A stretch of 64,000 nucleotides of DNA from Bacillota bacterium (GCA_023415235.1 JAEZLP010000036.1:8903-72902), one strand, 5' to 3'. Positions 1 to 8,935 are shown, counted from the stretch's first letter. Numbers and translations are program-made. Notes: a model not told the origin generated them from the letters alone.

Positions 1-413
1 GATATCCCGCCTTTTTCCAGAGTCGGATAAGTGCTGGCGATGGCCGGTCTGTCGATTCCCTGAATCCGGCCCAAAATAAAAAGACCCGCCGCCATGATGG
101 CTCCTGTATTTCCGGCTGAAATAAACAAATCAGCTTCTCCGTTCTTGATCATATTGATGCCCTTTACCATGGAGGAATCGGTCTTGGTTCTTACTGCCTT
201 CACCGGAGCGTCATCGTTGCTAATTACTTCTTCGGCGTGAACCACTGAGATCTTGTCCATTTTGTATTTATACTTTGCCAGTTCGTTGTGAATTCTGGTT
301 TCGTCTCCCACGAGAATGATCTGGTGTTCCATCAAAGCGGATGCTTCCACCGCGCCTTTGACGATCTCCGCAGGCGCATTGTCGCCGCCCATACCATCCA
401 AAACTATTTTCAT
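1..413 (-). CDS. plsX: Phosphate acyltransferase PlsX, N-terminal part (runs off the window start)
   Basis: About 137 N-terminal residues are visible. They begin MKIVLDGMGGDNAPAEIV, the signature start of PlsX, which makes acyl-phosphate from acyl-ACP for phospholipid synthesis. The stretch ISAGNTGAIMAAGLFILGRI is also characteristic. The ATG at 411-413 follows an AAGGAGG-type ribosome binding site. The 3' end lies outside the window, so the neighbouring fatty-acid genes usual for this locus cannot be seen. Identification is from recalled family motifs. Confidence 0.93.
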   Translation of the reverse strand, partial: MKIVLDGMGGDNAPAEIVKGAVEASALMEHQIILVGDETRIHNELAKYKYKMDKISVVHAEEVISNDDAPVKAVRTKTDSSMVKGINMIKNGEADLFISAGNTGAIMAAGLFILGRIQGIDRPAIASTYPTLEKGGI

Positions 414-641
414 TGGGTAACCTCCTTAGATCATCCATTTGTATCAGATATTTTTAATTTGTGAACTCTTTTGAAGCATCATGCATCTTACAATATAACA
501 CATAATACCTGTAAATGCAATTCTTACCCAAGTGCCATGCCGTCCCGCGTCTTTGCACAAAATCGGGTATTGCGCGCCAAGGTCTCCGTGCCGCAGATTG
601 CGGAGAACAGGCAAATCCGGCCGGAAGGCAACGAAAAGAAT

Positions 642-667
642 AAGCATGCCATCCGGCATGCTTTTCC
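642..667 (-). terminator. Hairpin downstream of the antiporter remnant
   Basis: A perfect 9-bp stem (AAGCATGCC / GGCATGCTT) with a 4-base loop lies just past the remnant's stop codon. The T-rich tail is imperfect on both strands. It is probably the old terminator of the deleted gene. I see no gene between it and plsX (414-641). Confidence 0.45.
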
Positions 668-688
668 TACGAAAATCGAATTGATACT

Positions 689-890
689 CTATAAGCCGAA
701 CACCAGAAACGCTCCTCCCAATACCACATAGGCGGCTACGAGCTTGTTCCGTTGCATCTCCCAGTACGGCGGCAAGGGGAACAATCCCGACGCAGCACAG
801 CCAGAAAACGATGCCGTCGCTTAAGTGGAATCCGTATCTTGCTGCGATGGTAATCGGTATAAAAGCCAACAGCCAGTAAAGATATTTCAT
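689..890 (-). pseudogene. Internally deleted remnant of a Ca2+/H+ (CaCA/Cax) antiporter
   Basis: An ATG at 888-890 with a GAGGAG ribosome binding site opens a 49-codon reading frame. It encodes a membrane helix and then IVPLAAVLGDATEQ, the N-terminal Cax signature. Right after this, in a frame shifted by one base, comes LVAAYVVLGGAFLVFGL and a stop at 689-691. This resembles the last transmembrane helix of the same family. The simplest reading is a deletion of nearly the whole gene that joined its two ends out of frame. The 159-residue open frame running on to 444 is a read-through artefact. Confidence 0.6.
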
Positions 891-1032
891 TTCAGAATCT
901 CCTCGTCTTTCTATTTGTGTCAAAAAATGATTGCTGCAAAAAAATACTGCTACAATGCTAGCCCTTTTTCATCAAAATACAATACCTGCTAAGCAGATAT
1001 ACATTATACATTTAGGGGCCGAACGGCAGCAG

Positions 1033-1058
1033 AAAAAAGACTGCCTGCCGGCAGTCTT
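1033..1058 (-). terminator. Intrinsic terminator of the SSB-like gene
   Basis: An 8-bp stem AGACTGCC/GGCAGTCT with loop TGCC is followed on the minus strand by a T run. Confidence 0.8.
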
Positions 1059-1095
1059 ATTATTATATCCAGATTTTCGTGAGCAAAGCACTTCG

Positions 1096-1737
1096 CTATT
1101 CTTCGCTCATGGATTCCAGTTTTAATATTGACACCTCGTATGCGGTTTTCACAGTAATGTTCCCATCAGGGTCCCGTTTTCGGTATTCCCGGCTTTGGAT
1201 TCTGCCGGTAATGGCTATTTTTGTTCCTATGGAAAGATTGCTGGCGTATCCGGCGTTTCTGCCCCAGGCTATGCATGGTATGTAATCGGACTTGTTATAC
1301 ATTCGGTTTACAGCAAGCATGATATCGCAGATTTCCCGCCCGAGAGGGGAGATGCGGCCGATTGGTTTCTTACAGATAAATCCCTCCAGATTGATTTTGT
1401 TTTCATGCTCAATTCTGGCATCCCCATCGCAGAGTTTGAACTCTCTGGCAAACACCACAACATTGAGCTTGTTTCTTCCTTCCTGTTCCTCATTATAGGT
1501 TCTAATCTGACCAAGGATTTCAACAAAATCCCCCGGTTCGAACTCCAGATTCCAGATCAATCGCTCTGAAACGATGATCTGAATCACATCGCGGTATCCG
1601 CTCTTTCTGTCAACTCCCACAGAAAAGCAGTAAAATGTTTCTCCGTAGGACTTATGGCTGATCGTCGGCGGCGACAAAACAACTCCGACCAGGGCTGCGC
1701 TGTTCGTTTCCAGCCCTTTTTCTTCCATACCCTCCAT
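1096..1737 (-). CDS. SSB-like protein with two OB-fold segments
   Basis: A 213-residue soluble protein with two segments of SSB character, roughly residues 14-105 and 115-208. Each shows the OB-fold pattern of an annotated beta-barrel strand order, for example FEPGDFVEILGQIRTY and LSIGTKIAITGRIQSREY. Clostridia often carry such a double-OB SSB paralogue in addition to the replicative SSB. It lacks the acidic DDDIPF-type tail of replicative SSB and ends in SILKLESMSEE. The ATG at 1735-1737 follows AGGGGG. It is monocistronic with its own terminator. A DNA-binding role is inferred. Confidence 0.75.
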   Translation of the reverse strand: MEGMEEKGLETNSAALVGVVLSPPTISHKSYGETFYCFSVGVDRKSGYRDVIQIIVSERLIWNLEFEPGDFVEILGQIRTYNEEQEGRNKLNVVVFAREFKLCDGDARIEHENKINLEGFICKKPIGRISPLGREICDIMLAVNRMYNKSDYIPCIAWGRNAGYASNLSIGTKIAITGRIQSREYRKRDPDGNITVKTAYEVSILKLESMSEE

Positions 1738-1866
1738 TGCTTTTCCCCCTTTTATCTTCCCATGTTTACCTGCTGGTGCGCTTCAATCATGACCCTTATA
1801 TCAGTCCTTACAGTTTATTCATCCGCATTCCTGATATTACTATTTTTTCGGGGGATGGCAACGGCT

Positions 1867-2634
1867 TTAGCGGGAAGGGTCGGAAGAGACAAGATCCTTG
1901 ATCACCTCTCCGGCAATGATCAGCCCTGCGACAGAAGGGACAAACGCAACGCTCCCGGGGACCTGCCTTCTTTCAGTGCATTTTCTCGCTGTATCAGGGG
2001 GGCAAATGCAATGGTTTTTACAGCTATTCGTTTCGTCTTCCATGGGCTTGATCGGGGGTTCCTTGGAATATACGACTTTTAAGTGGTGGATGCCCCGCCT
2101 CCGAAGCTCGGTACGCATGACCTTTGCCAGGGGACACATGGAAGTCTTCGAAATATCCGCAACCTCCAGCTTAGTGGGATCCAGTTTGTTCCCCGCGCCC
2201 ATACAACTGATAACCGGAACCTGCTTTTTCCTCGCCTGTTCAATCAGAATCAGCTTGGAGGATACGGTATCGATGGCGTCTATGATGTAATCATACACAC
2301 TAAGATCAAATTCGTCCGCATTTTCCGCCCCATAGAAGGTTTCATAGATCTCCACCTTTGCGCGAGGATTGATCTCCATCACTCTGTTCCGCATAACCTC
2401 CACCTTCTTTTGGCCTACGGTCTTGCGAGAGGCTATAAGCTGACGGTTGATATTGGTTAGGCATACCTTGTCGTCGTCAAACAGATCCAGGGCTCCCACT
2501 CCGCTTCTTGCGAGAGCCTCTACCGCAAAGGTGCCCACTCCGCCGATTCCGAAAACTGCAATCCTTGAGTCCTTCAGCCTTTTCATACCGGCGGATCCAA
2601 GAAGAAGTTCCGTTCTTGAAAATTCATTCAACAT
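1867..2634 (-). CDS. tcdA: tRNA threonylcarbamoyladenosine dehydratase TcdA (CsdL/YgdL)
   Basis: A 255-residue E1-like ThiF/MoeB-fold protein. It has the nucleotide-binding GIGGVG at 29-34, the DDD cluster at 53-55 and NINRQ at 61-65. The C-terminal stretch VPGSVAFVPSVAGLIIAGEV is typical of TcdA. Family members catalyse ATP-dependent cyclisation of t6A37 to ct6A in ANN-decoding tRNAs. Length fits the family. It stands alone between the SSB-like gene and cysK, all on the minus strand. Confidence 0.9.
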   Translation of the reverse strand: MLNEFSRTELLLGSAGMKRLKDSRIAVFGIGGVGTFAVEALARSGVGALDLFDDDKVCLTNINRQLIASRKTVGQKKVEVMRNRVMEINPRAKVEIYETFYGAENADEFDLSVYDYIIDAIDTVSSKLILIEQARKKQVPVISCMGAGNKLDPTKLEVADISKTSMCPLAKVMRTELRRRGIHHLKVVYSKEPPIKPMEDETNSCKNHCICPPDTARKCTERRQVPGSVAFVPSVAGLIIAGEVIKDLVSSDPSR

Positions 2635-2772
2635 TTGATTTTGCCTCCGTTTCCAACCACAATATCCACTTCATGGGAAGTGGATATGTGATCTTTTGCT
2701 TGTATTTAGTTTAAGGAGTAGTTTAATTTATTATTCTGCTTCAGCGCCTGTCTGATAAAGGATATTATAGTT

Positions 2773-3705
2773 TTATTCAGAAAAAAGCGCTGTGGAAAGG
2801 TACCGTTCTCCGGTATCCGGCAACAGTACGACGATGGTTTTTCCTGCGTTCTCCGGCCGCTTGGCAATCTCTGTGGCCGCGTGAGCCGCAGCTCCGGATG
2901 AAATGCCCACAAGCAGTCCTTCCGTCCTGGAAAGCGCTCTTCCGGCTTCAAAGGCCTCCTCATTTTCTACAGTCATAATCTCATCATATATCGAGGTGTT
3001 CAATACATCCGGTACGAAGCCGGCGCCGATTCCCTGAATTTTATGCGGTCCGGGAGTACCCTTTGATAACACCGGCGAGGCCGCGGGCTCTACCGCAACA
3101 ATTTTTACATTCGGATTCTTGGCTTTGAGATATTCTCCCACTCCGGTGATGGTACCTCCCGTACCAATGCCCGCAACAAATATATCGATCTCTCCGTCCG
3201 TATCCTCCCAAATTTCTGGTCCTGTTGTTGTCCTATGAATTGCAGGATTTGCAGGATTATCAAACTGTCCGGGAATCAGGGAATTAGGAATGGAAGCCGC
3301 AAGCTCTTTTGCCTTTTCGATCGCCCCTTTCATTCCTTTGGACCCATCTGTCAGTACAAGCTCCGCTCCGTAAGCCTTCAGCAGATTCCTGCGTTCCACA
3401 CTCATGGTTTCCGGCATGGTAAGAATCGTTTTGTACCCTTTGGCGGCGGCTGCAAAAGCCAGTCCGATTCCAGTATTTCCGCTGGTAGGCTCGATAATGG
3501 TAGCCCCTTCCTTGATCAGGCCCTTTGCTTCCGAGTCATCCAGCATGGCTTTGGCGATTCTGTCCTTTACACTGCCTGCAGGGTTGAAATATTCCAGCTT
3601 GGCGATAAGCCTTGCATTGAGATTATTTTTCTTTTCGTAATTTGTGAGTTCCAATAACGGTGTTCTTCCGATCAGTTCCGTCAGACTTTTATAAATCTTA
3701 GCCAT
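2773..3705 (-). CDS. cysK: Cysteine synthase A (O-acetylserine sulfhydrylase)
   Basis: A 310-residue PLP enzyme that makes cysteine from O-acetylserine and sulfide. The Schiff-base lysine is K47 in NPAGSVKDR. PTSGNTGIG (substrate loop) and GTGGTITG (phosphate loop) are present. I chose the ATG at 3703-3705, eight bases after AGGAGAG; the frame stays open upstream for 21 more codons but has no better site. A consensus promoter lies about 90 bases upstream, divergent from the patB-like gene, so sulfur amino acid synthesis and degradation share this intergenic region. Confidence 0.96.
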   Translation of the reverse strand: MAKIYKSLTELIGRTPLLELTNYEKKNNLNARLIAKLEYFNPAGSVKDRIAKAMLDDSEAKGLIKEGATIIEPTSGNTGIGLAFAAAAKGYKTILTMPETMSVERRNLLKAYGAELVLTDGSKGMKGAIEKAKELAASIPNSLIPGQFDNPANPAIHRTTTGPEIWEDTDGEIDIFVAGIGTGGTITGVGEYLKAKNPNVKIVAVEPAASPVLSKGTPGPHKIQGIGAGFVPDVLNTSIYDEIMTVENEEAFEAGRALSRTEGLLVGISSGAAAHAATEIAKRPENAGKTIVVLLPDTGERYLSTALFSE

Positions 3706-3794
3706 CTTTTTTTCTCTCCTTCTTTTCTGTTTTTTATGATATCCGATTTTATTATTCCTACTTTTCATATTGATTTACTATGAATTATGTTTTC

Positions 3795-3823
3795 ATTATA
3801 TTCACTTCCATTTTACTTGTCAA
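3795..3823 (-). promoter_or_regulatory. Sigma-A promoter of cysK
   Basis: On the minus strand, TTGACA (3818-3823) and TATAAT (3795-3800) are separated by exactly 17 bp. Both hexamers are perfect. The short leader of about 80 nt shows no T-box or S-box features that I can recognise. Confidence 0.8.
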
Positions 3824-3919
3824 TGGTTTTTGTACAAAAAAATACTATTTCTTAACCTATTTCTTAGCAAAAAACTCCGATTGATCATACAGGCCTTTCC
3901 CCATATGATTTCCCGATGA

Positions 3920-3948
3920 TTGACTTTCCAGCGATTCTTTTATACTAT
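3920..3948 (+). promoter_or_regulatory. Sigma-A promoter of the patB-like gene
   Basis: TTGACT (3920-3925), 17 bp, TACTAT (3943-3948) on the plus strand. The 316-bp gap between cysK and patB therefore holds two back-to-back promoters; I see no other gene in it. Confidence 0.7.
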
Positions 3949-4021
3949 GAGTAGGAGTAATCGTAGAAATAAAAGCAGGAGCAGGAACGAAATGAAGGAA
4001 TTGGAGAATAAGGGAAATAAC

Positions 4022-5239
4022 ATGACATATGATTTTGACAGTCTGATTGAACGCAAAGGAACAAACTCTTTGAAATATGATTTTATGGAAGAGGAAGGAA
4101 AGCCTTCGGATGTTCTTCCCTTATGGGTTGCAGATATGGATTTCCGGGCTCCCGACGCCGTAACAGAGGCCCTGATACAGGCAAGTCGGCATGGAATCTT
4201 TGGGTATTCGGAAGTGAAGCTGCCCTATTTCCAGGCAGTCCATGACTGGTTCCAAGAGAATCATAATTGGGACCCGAAAGCGGAATGGCTTGTCAAAACA
4301 CCGGGAGTTGTCTATGCGGTCTGTACAGCAATCCGCGCTCTGACGAATCCGGGGGATGCGGTGTTGATCCAGCGACCGGTTTACTATCCTTTTTCCCGCG
4401 GGATTCTTGAAAATAAACGCAAGCTGGTCAACAATCCTCTCTGTTTCCGTGAAGGCCGCTATACGGTAGATCTTAAAGATTTTGAAAGAAAAATTATAGA
4501 GAATCAAGTCAAGCTTTTTATCCTGTGCAATCCCCACAATCCAGTGGGAAGGGTGTGGACAGCCGGAGAGCTTTCCGATATGGGAGAAGTCTGCCGGAAG
4601 CATCAAGTGACTGTTGTCTCGGATGAAATCCACGCCGACTTTACCTTCCCGGGTCATCGCCACACCGTATTCGCCGGAATAAAGCCGGAGTATTCGAATA
4701 TGACCATTACCTGTACGGCGCCGAGCAAAACCTTCAATCTGGCCGGTCTGCAGGTCTCCAATATCTTTATTGAAAACAACGGGCTCAGGCGCGCTTTCCG
4801 AAAGGAAATGCTCCGATCCGGCTATCTAAGTCTGAATACCATGGGATTGGTTGCCTGCCAAGCCGCCTACCGGCACGGTTACCCCTGGCTGATTGAGCTG
4901 AGAAAATACCTGGGGGAGAATCTGGAATATGTCAGGAACTTCCTGAATCGAGAACTTCCGCAGATTCGTCTTGTAGAGCCGGAGGGGACATATCTGCTTT
5001 GGCTTGATTTCAGAGCCTTGGGAATGGAGGACGAACAGCTTAACCGGTTTATTCTTGAGGAAGCAAAGCTCTGGCTGGACCGGGGAAGTCTGTTCGGACC
5101 CGAAGGAGAAGGCTTCCAGCGCATTAATATGGCCTGCCCCAGGGCAACGCTGGAGGAGGCTTTTTCCAGGCTGAGAGATGCGGTCCGTTTGCTTAATCCG
5201 CCTTCCGATAAAGATGCACATCCTCAGGTCCGGAGGTAA
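4022..5239 (+). CDS. patB: PatB/MalY-type aminotransferase, cystathionine beta-lyase
   Basis: A 405-residue fold-type I PLP enzyme. The conserved start MTYDFDSLIERKGTNSLKYD matches the PatB/MalY family, so I place the start at 4022 although the frame is open from 3920. CNPHNPVGR, DEIHAD (201-206) and the PLP lysine K236 in TAPSKTFNLAG are all present. Family members cleave cystathionine or cysteine C-S bonds, releasing thiol, pyruvate and ammonia. The divergent cysK supports a role in sulfur metabolism. The 3' end overlaps the convergent ABM gene by 47 bases. Confidence 0.88.
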   Translation: MTYDFDSLIERKGTNSLKYDFMEEEGKPSDVLPLWVADMDFRAPDAVTEALIQASRHGIFGYSEVKLPYFQAVHDWFQENHNWDPKAEWLVKTPGVVYAVCTAIRALTNPGDAVLIQRPVYYPFSRGILENKRKLVNNPLCFREGRYTVDLKDFERKIIENQVKLFILCNPHNPVGRVWTAGELSDMGEVCRKHQVTVVSDEIHADFTFPGHRHTVFAGIKPEYSNMTITCTAPSKTFNLAGLQVSNIFIENNGLRRAFRKEMLRSGYLSLNTMGLVACQAAYRHGYPWLIELRKYLGENLEYVRNFLNRELPQIRLVEPEGTYLLWLDFRALGMEDEQLNRFILEEAKLWLDRGSLFGPEGEGFQRINMACPRATLEEAFSRLRDAVRLLNPPSDKDAHPQVRR

Positions 5240-5483
5240 AGTCTCCAAGCCGTGGGACAATTCTCTTGAAATGTTCGGCAGCCATGTGCTGTTCCAACGC
5301 CTCCATGCTTTCCCATTCCTCGATGAAGGTCAGGATTCCGGGATCGTTTATATCCTGGTACAGCTCGTAGTGGATGCAACCTTCATCATTTTTTACCGTC
5401 GCTTCAACAAGCTCTTGTGCGAGCGCGATAAAATCAGCGATTTTTTCCGTGCTCACCATATTTCTTGCAACTACTTTAATCAC
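5193..5483 (-). CDS. ABM-domain protein (putative quinol monooxygenase, YgiN-like)
   Basis: A 96-residue protein consisting of one antibiotic-biosynthesis-monooxygenase ferredoxin-like domain. Typical pieces are CIHYELYQD, FIEEWESMEALEQHMAAEHFK. Relatives are small dimeric cofactor-free oxygenases or quinone-related enzymes, but substrate cannot be inferred. The gene lies 13 bases downstream of the HD-domain gene and probably forms a two-gene operon with it. Confidence 0.8.
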   Translation of the reverse strand: MIKVVARNMVSTEKIADFIALAQELVEATVKNDEGCIHYELYQDINDPGILTFIEEWESMEALEQHMAAEHFKRIVPRLGDFTSGPEDVHLYRKAD

Positions 5484-5496
5484 CCTATGCTCCTTT

Positions 5497-6084
5497 CTAC
5501 TGTTCGCAGGTCCTCATGGCCATGATGGTCTTTTCGATCAGGTCATCCAACTCCCAGCCCAGCATTTCGGCGCCCTGTTCGATCACTTCTCTGGAACAGC
5601 CTGCCGCAAAGCTCAATGTCTTGTATTTCTTTTTTACGGATTTCAGTTCAAGATCCTGAACGCTTTTAGATGGGCGCATCAGCGCAACCGCACCGATCAG
5701 TCCGGTCAGCTCATCGGTGGCAAACAGGATTTTCTCCATTTCATGCTCCGGCTTCACATCCACGGCGGTAAGTCCGTATCCATGGCTAGCTGTCGCACGA
5801 ATGATTCTTTCATCAATCCCGTGTTCCCTCATGATTTCCTGCTGTTTGACACAGTGCTGCTCCGGGTACATCCCGAAGTCAAGATCGTGAAGCAGTCCTA
5901 CGATTCCCCAGAAATCCTCTTCCTCACCGTACCCGAGAAGCTTCGCAAAATACCTCATGGTTCCTTCCATGATGAGAGCATGCTTAATGTGGAACGGATC
6001 CTTGTTATACTCGTTTAGAAGTGTCCAGGCTTGCTCGCGGGTCAAGCCTCCCATTTGTTTTTCTTTTGTACTATCCAGTGCCAA
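5497..6084 (-). CDS. HD-domain phosphohydrolase-like protein
   Basis: A 195-residue protein with the HD metal ligands H35, H66-D67 in LLHDLDFG, H101 in ASHGYG and a late aspartate in FATDELTGL. The layout matches the HDIG-type single-domain hydrolases common in Clostridia; substrate unknown. The start is TTG at 6082-6084, seven bases after GGAGG; no ATG fits this ribosome binding site. Confidence 0.8.
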   Translation of the reverse strand: MALDSTKEKQMGGLTREQAWTLLNEYNKDPFHIKHALIMEGTMRYFAKLLGYGEEEDFWGIVGLLHDLDFGMYPEQHCVKQQEIMREHGIDERIIRATASHGYGLTAVDVKPEHEMEKILFATDELTGLIGAVALMRPSKSVQDLELKSVKKKYKTLSFAAGCSREVIEQGAEMLGWELDDLIEKTIMAMRTCEQ

Positions 6085-6263
6085 TTTGATTTCCTCCGTT
6101 TTTCAAATTGATCTAAACGAATCATCGTTTAAACCGTATTGGTAATATCATACTCCGAAAGTCTTCCAGTGTCAAAGGGCGGGATTGAGATAAAACATGC
6201 ATCGGCTCCTGTCTTTTCGAATAAAATGTAGCATCAGACCTGTGGGGATGGAGGTATGGAAAA

Positions 6264-6462
6264 GTGAGGAAGCAAAGCAAAAACCCATTTATGATAAAGA
6301 CTGTGGCAGTATGCGCCGCGGTTGTTTTAATTCTGGCAATAGGATTCTATGGCTGGAACGGACAGGAATTCGATTCCGTATTCGGAGAAGGCAGGAAGCT
6401 TCCCATCTATTCCGTCAGTACGGACGACAAGAAAATTGCAATCAGCTTTGATTGCGCCTGGG
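6264..6462 (+). pseudogene. PdaB-like polysaccharide deacetylase, 5' part of a split gene
   Basis: GTG start at 6264 behind GGAGG. It encodes a short basic N-terminus, one membrane helix (about residues 11-29), then LPIYSVSTDDKKIAISFDCAW, which is the start of the NodB deacetylase domain. The frame is cut inside the first metal-binding motif by an inserted element and stops at 6468-6470 in foreign sequence. The remaining domain is found in frame at 10794-11366. Joining the halves at the shared TGGG gives SFDCAWGNEHTK, the expected PdaB/YlxY-type motif. Excision of the element would make the gene whole. Confidence 0.88.
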
Positions 6463-6481
6463 CGGATTAAAGGACAGTACA
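6459..6481 (+). other. Left attachment site of the element
   Basis: Core TGGG at 6459-6462, then CGG, ATTA and AGTACA (6476-6481). The last three pair with TGTACT, TAAT and CCG at the right end when the ends are joined, giving an imperfect dyad around the core as expected for an attP of a large serine recombinase. Confidence 0.6.
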
Positions 6482-6501
6482 TATTTTTTATTGAGTTAAT
6501 C

Positions 6502-6529
6502 TTGATTCATTGGTAATTTGTGGTACAAT
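6502..6529 (+). promoter_or_regulatory. Promoter of the element's NTPase gene
   Basis: TTGATT (6502-6507), 16 bp, TACAAT (6524-6529), about 58 bases before the start codon and inside the element, so the cargo can be transcribed independently of the host gene. Confidence 0.55.
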
Positions 6530-6586
6530 GTAGTTAATTTTTACTTGTCAATAATTGCACCATTTTATCTGAATCAGGAGAAAGAT

Positions 6587-8935
6587 ATGGCGAAAAAAGC
6601 AAATAAATCTAAAGTTCAGGGCAAAACATTTTTCTTTGCTTATCAAAGCTCTGAAAAAAGTGGAACCTGTAATAATGCGGATGCCTTTAGGGCTGCATCT
6701 GAATCATTAAATGGTAGAGCAATCACATGGGAAAAGATGTATATTAATGGTAAATTTGTTCATAAGCAAATCTTTTCAGAAATTGAAAAAGCATCGTATT
6801 TTGTTTGTGACCTAACCTATCAAAATGAAAACGTATTTTTTGAATTGGGTTATGCTATCGCTAAAAAGAAACCAGTATTTATTTTTGTAAATACAAAAGT
6901 AAAGGAAGCTGTAACAAACTATTCCAATACCAAATTTTTAAAAACAATTGGATATTCTAATTTCGCTAACTCGACAGATATCCTTGGCATACTAAAAGAT
7001 CCATCGCAAGCATCAATACTCATGAATCAAATGAAATTTTCACAAGAGAGTGTTAGTGAAGATGGTGATATTTTTTATATCCAGGCTAGTAGTAATAGCC
7101 AAGCTGAAATAGATTTAAAGGAGTATCTGGAAGACTCCGATTATAATGTACAAATGGATGATAAGGAAATTGCTTATGAAAGTCTAGAATGGTATGTTGA
7201 ATCAATTAGTAGACATAAAGCATTAGTCGTTCATTTATCAAGCCCCCAAATGCAAAATGCTCTTTCTGATAATGCTAAAAATTCTTTCTATGCTGGAATC
7301 GGATTTGGAATGGGCAAAAAAGTAATTCTTCTCGCACCAGCAATCTTTAGAGCTCCCCTTGATTATGCAGAAATACTATATGAATATGAAAAGTCATCAG
7401 AATGCATGGGGAAGGTTGATGAATGGCTATCTCAGATTGATTTTAATCGTGATTCTATAAACGAAGAAGCAGCTACATTAAATAAAGAAGATGTTGAGAA
7501 TAATCTTTTTACTTTAGGTCTTGGTTATGCTATCGCAGAAAAGGAAAAAGAGGACTTACTAGAATATTTTGTAGAAACATATGCATATCATGAGGCGTTG
7601 AAAACTGATAGTGCAATATTTCATGGAAGAAAAGGCGTAGGAAAGACTGCTCTTTATATTAAACTCAGAGATGATTATGAAGATGCGAATGATGTTTTCC
7701 TTATAACACTTAAACCAGAATCAGACGAGTTATTAAATGGTGAAAACTTAGTCGAAAAATTTGAAAATGATAATGTAAGAAAAAAAATGATGTACTCTAT
7801 TTGGCGTCAAGTAATATATTCAAAACTACTGCTGAAAATTAGGGACTATATTGAAGATCGAAGAAAATATAAACTAAGCGAAGTTGAAGAAGCAATAATA
7901 GAGTTTTGTAATAGAAATGAGCATTTATTAGAGCTTGATTTTATGAGTGCACTTCTCGAACAAGCTAAAAATAACCAAGGTCAAATTACAGATTTAATAG
8001 TGGCTTCATATTCAAAAGATGTGTTGTCAAAAATGGAAGTGCTTATATTTAAATATTTTAAAACACAAAAGTATAGAAAAATTGTTATTTTGGCTGATAA
8101 TTTAGATAAGGCTTGGGAAAGTAGCAATAATCTAATTATACAAGGTGAAATGATTTTAGCATTACTTGTTGTTGTTGGAAAAATTCAAGCTGATTTACAT
8201 GGTAAAGGCGGAATCGATATAGTTTCTTCTGTAATAATATTTCTAAGAACTGACATCTTAAACTATATACTATCAATTGCAAGGGAACCAGACAAAATGC
8301 TCATTAATATCTATGAAGTGGAATGGAAAACCTACAGTAACTTATTACGTCAATTAGTTGAAAAGCGGATGCGTCATGTACTTAATATTCCAGAAAAAGA
8401 AAACATGGATAGCACATGGAAAAAATATTTCAATTTAAATGAAGATCCAATAAAATTAGTTCAAGACGTATGTATATTAAGGCCACGGGATGTTCTAATC
8501 TTTTTCGCCAGAATGTTTGAATCTGCTTTTAATAATTGTCATGAAAAGGCTACCATCGAAGATTTCAATAATGCAAAAGATCATTATGCAATACTCCTGA
8601 CAGCTAATCTTGAAATAGAAATGTGTATAGAATTTCCATATATTGGGGATTTTCTAAAAAAATACAACGGCTTTGGAGTTGAGGGTTTAGAATTAAGTAA
8701 GTTTAGACAATTATTAGCTGATTTAGATGTTAATCCAGATAGAAGAGAGAAATTTATTAATAGATTATTTGAAAATGAATACTTAATGGCTATTATAACT
8801 AAAGAAGATAAAATATTATATAATTACAGCGATATTATTGAGGCTGAACAACAAATAAACAAAAGGATTAAACTTCCATTTTTTAAATACTCTAATATTC
8901 TAATTAAAAGGCAAAAAAGATACGAGGTAAGATAA
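6587..8935 (+). CDS. NDT/TIR-like domain fused to a P-loop NTPase (candidate defence protein)
   Basis: A 782-residue protein. I start at the ATG at 6587 behind AGGAG; the frame is open 23 codons further up without a ribosome binding site. Residues 13-105 look like a nucleoside-deoxyribosyltransferase/TIR-like domain with DLTYQNENVFFELGYA (75-90), Glu86 being the expected catalytic residue. Residues 162-250 look like a second copy in which that Glu is replaced (FYAGIGFG). Then follows an NTPase with Walker A GRKGVGKT (347-354) and Walker B ending ADNLDKAW (503-510), resembling the Sll1717-type P-loop ATPases. The C-terminal 250 residues are helical. Fusions of nucleotide-degrading folds with STAND-like NTPases are a known layout of anti-phage proteins; function here is inferred. 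Confidence 0.75.
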   Translation: MAKKANKSKVQGKTFFFAYQSSEKSGTCNNADAFRAASESLNGRAITWEKMYINGKFVHKQIFSEIEKASYFVCDLTYQNENVFFELGYAIAKKKPVFIFVNTKVKEAVTNYSNTKFLKTIGYSNFANSTDILGILKDPSQASILMNQMKFSQESVSEDGDIFYIQASSNSQAEIDLKEYLEDSDYNVQMDDKEIAYESLEWYVESISRHKALVVHLSSPQMQNALSDNAKNSFYAGIGFGMGKKVILLAPAIFRAPLDYAEILYEYEKSSECMGKVDEWLSQIDFNRDSINEEAATLNKEDVENNLFTLGLGYAIAEKEKEDLLEYFVETYAYHEALKTDSAIFHGRKGVGKTALYIKLRDDYEDANDVFLITLKPESDELLNGENLVEKFENDNVRKKMMYSIWRQVIYSKLLLKIRDYIEDRRKYKLSEVEEAIIEFCNRNEHLLELDFMSALLEQAKNNQGQITDLIVASYSKDVLSKMEVLIFKYFKTQKYRKIVILADNLDKAWESSNNLIIQGEMILALLVVVGKIQADLHGKGGIDIVSSVIIFLRTDILNYILSIAREPDKMLINIYEVEWKTYSNLLRQLVEKRMRHVLNIPEKENMDSTWKKYFNLNEDPIKLVQDVCILRPRDVLIFFARMFESAFNNCHEKATIEDFNNAKDHYAILLTANLEIEMCIEFPYIGDFLKKYNGFGVEGLELSKFRQLLADLDVNPDRREKFINRLFENEYLMAIITKEDKILYNYSDIIEAEQQINKRIKLPFFKYSNILIKRQKRYEVR

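Noticed and set aside
444..743. 159-residue minus-strand ORF as a gene
   Set aside because: Only its first 49 codons after 890 look protein-like; the remainder is out-of-frame antiporter end plus spacer DNA.
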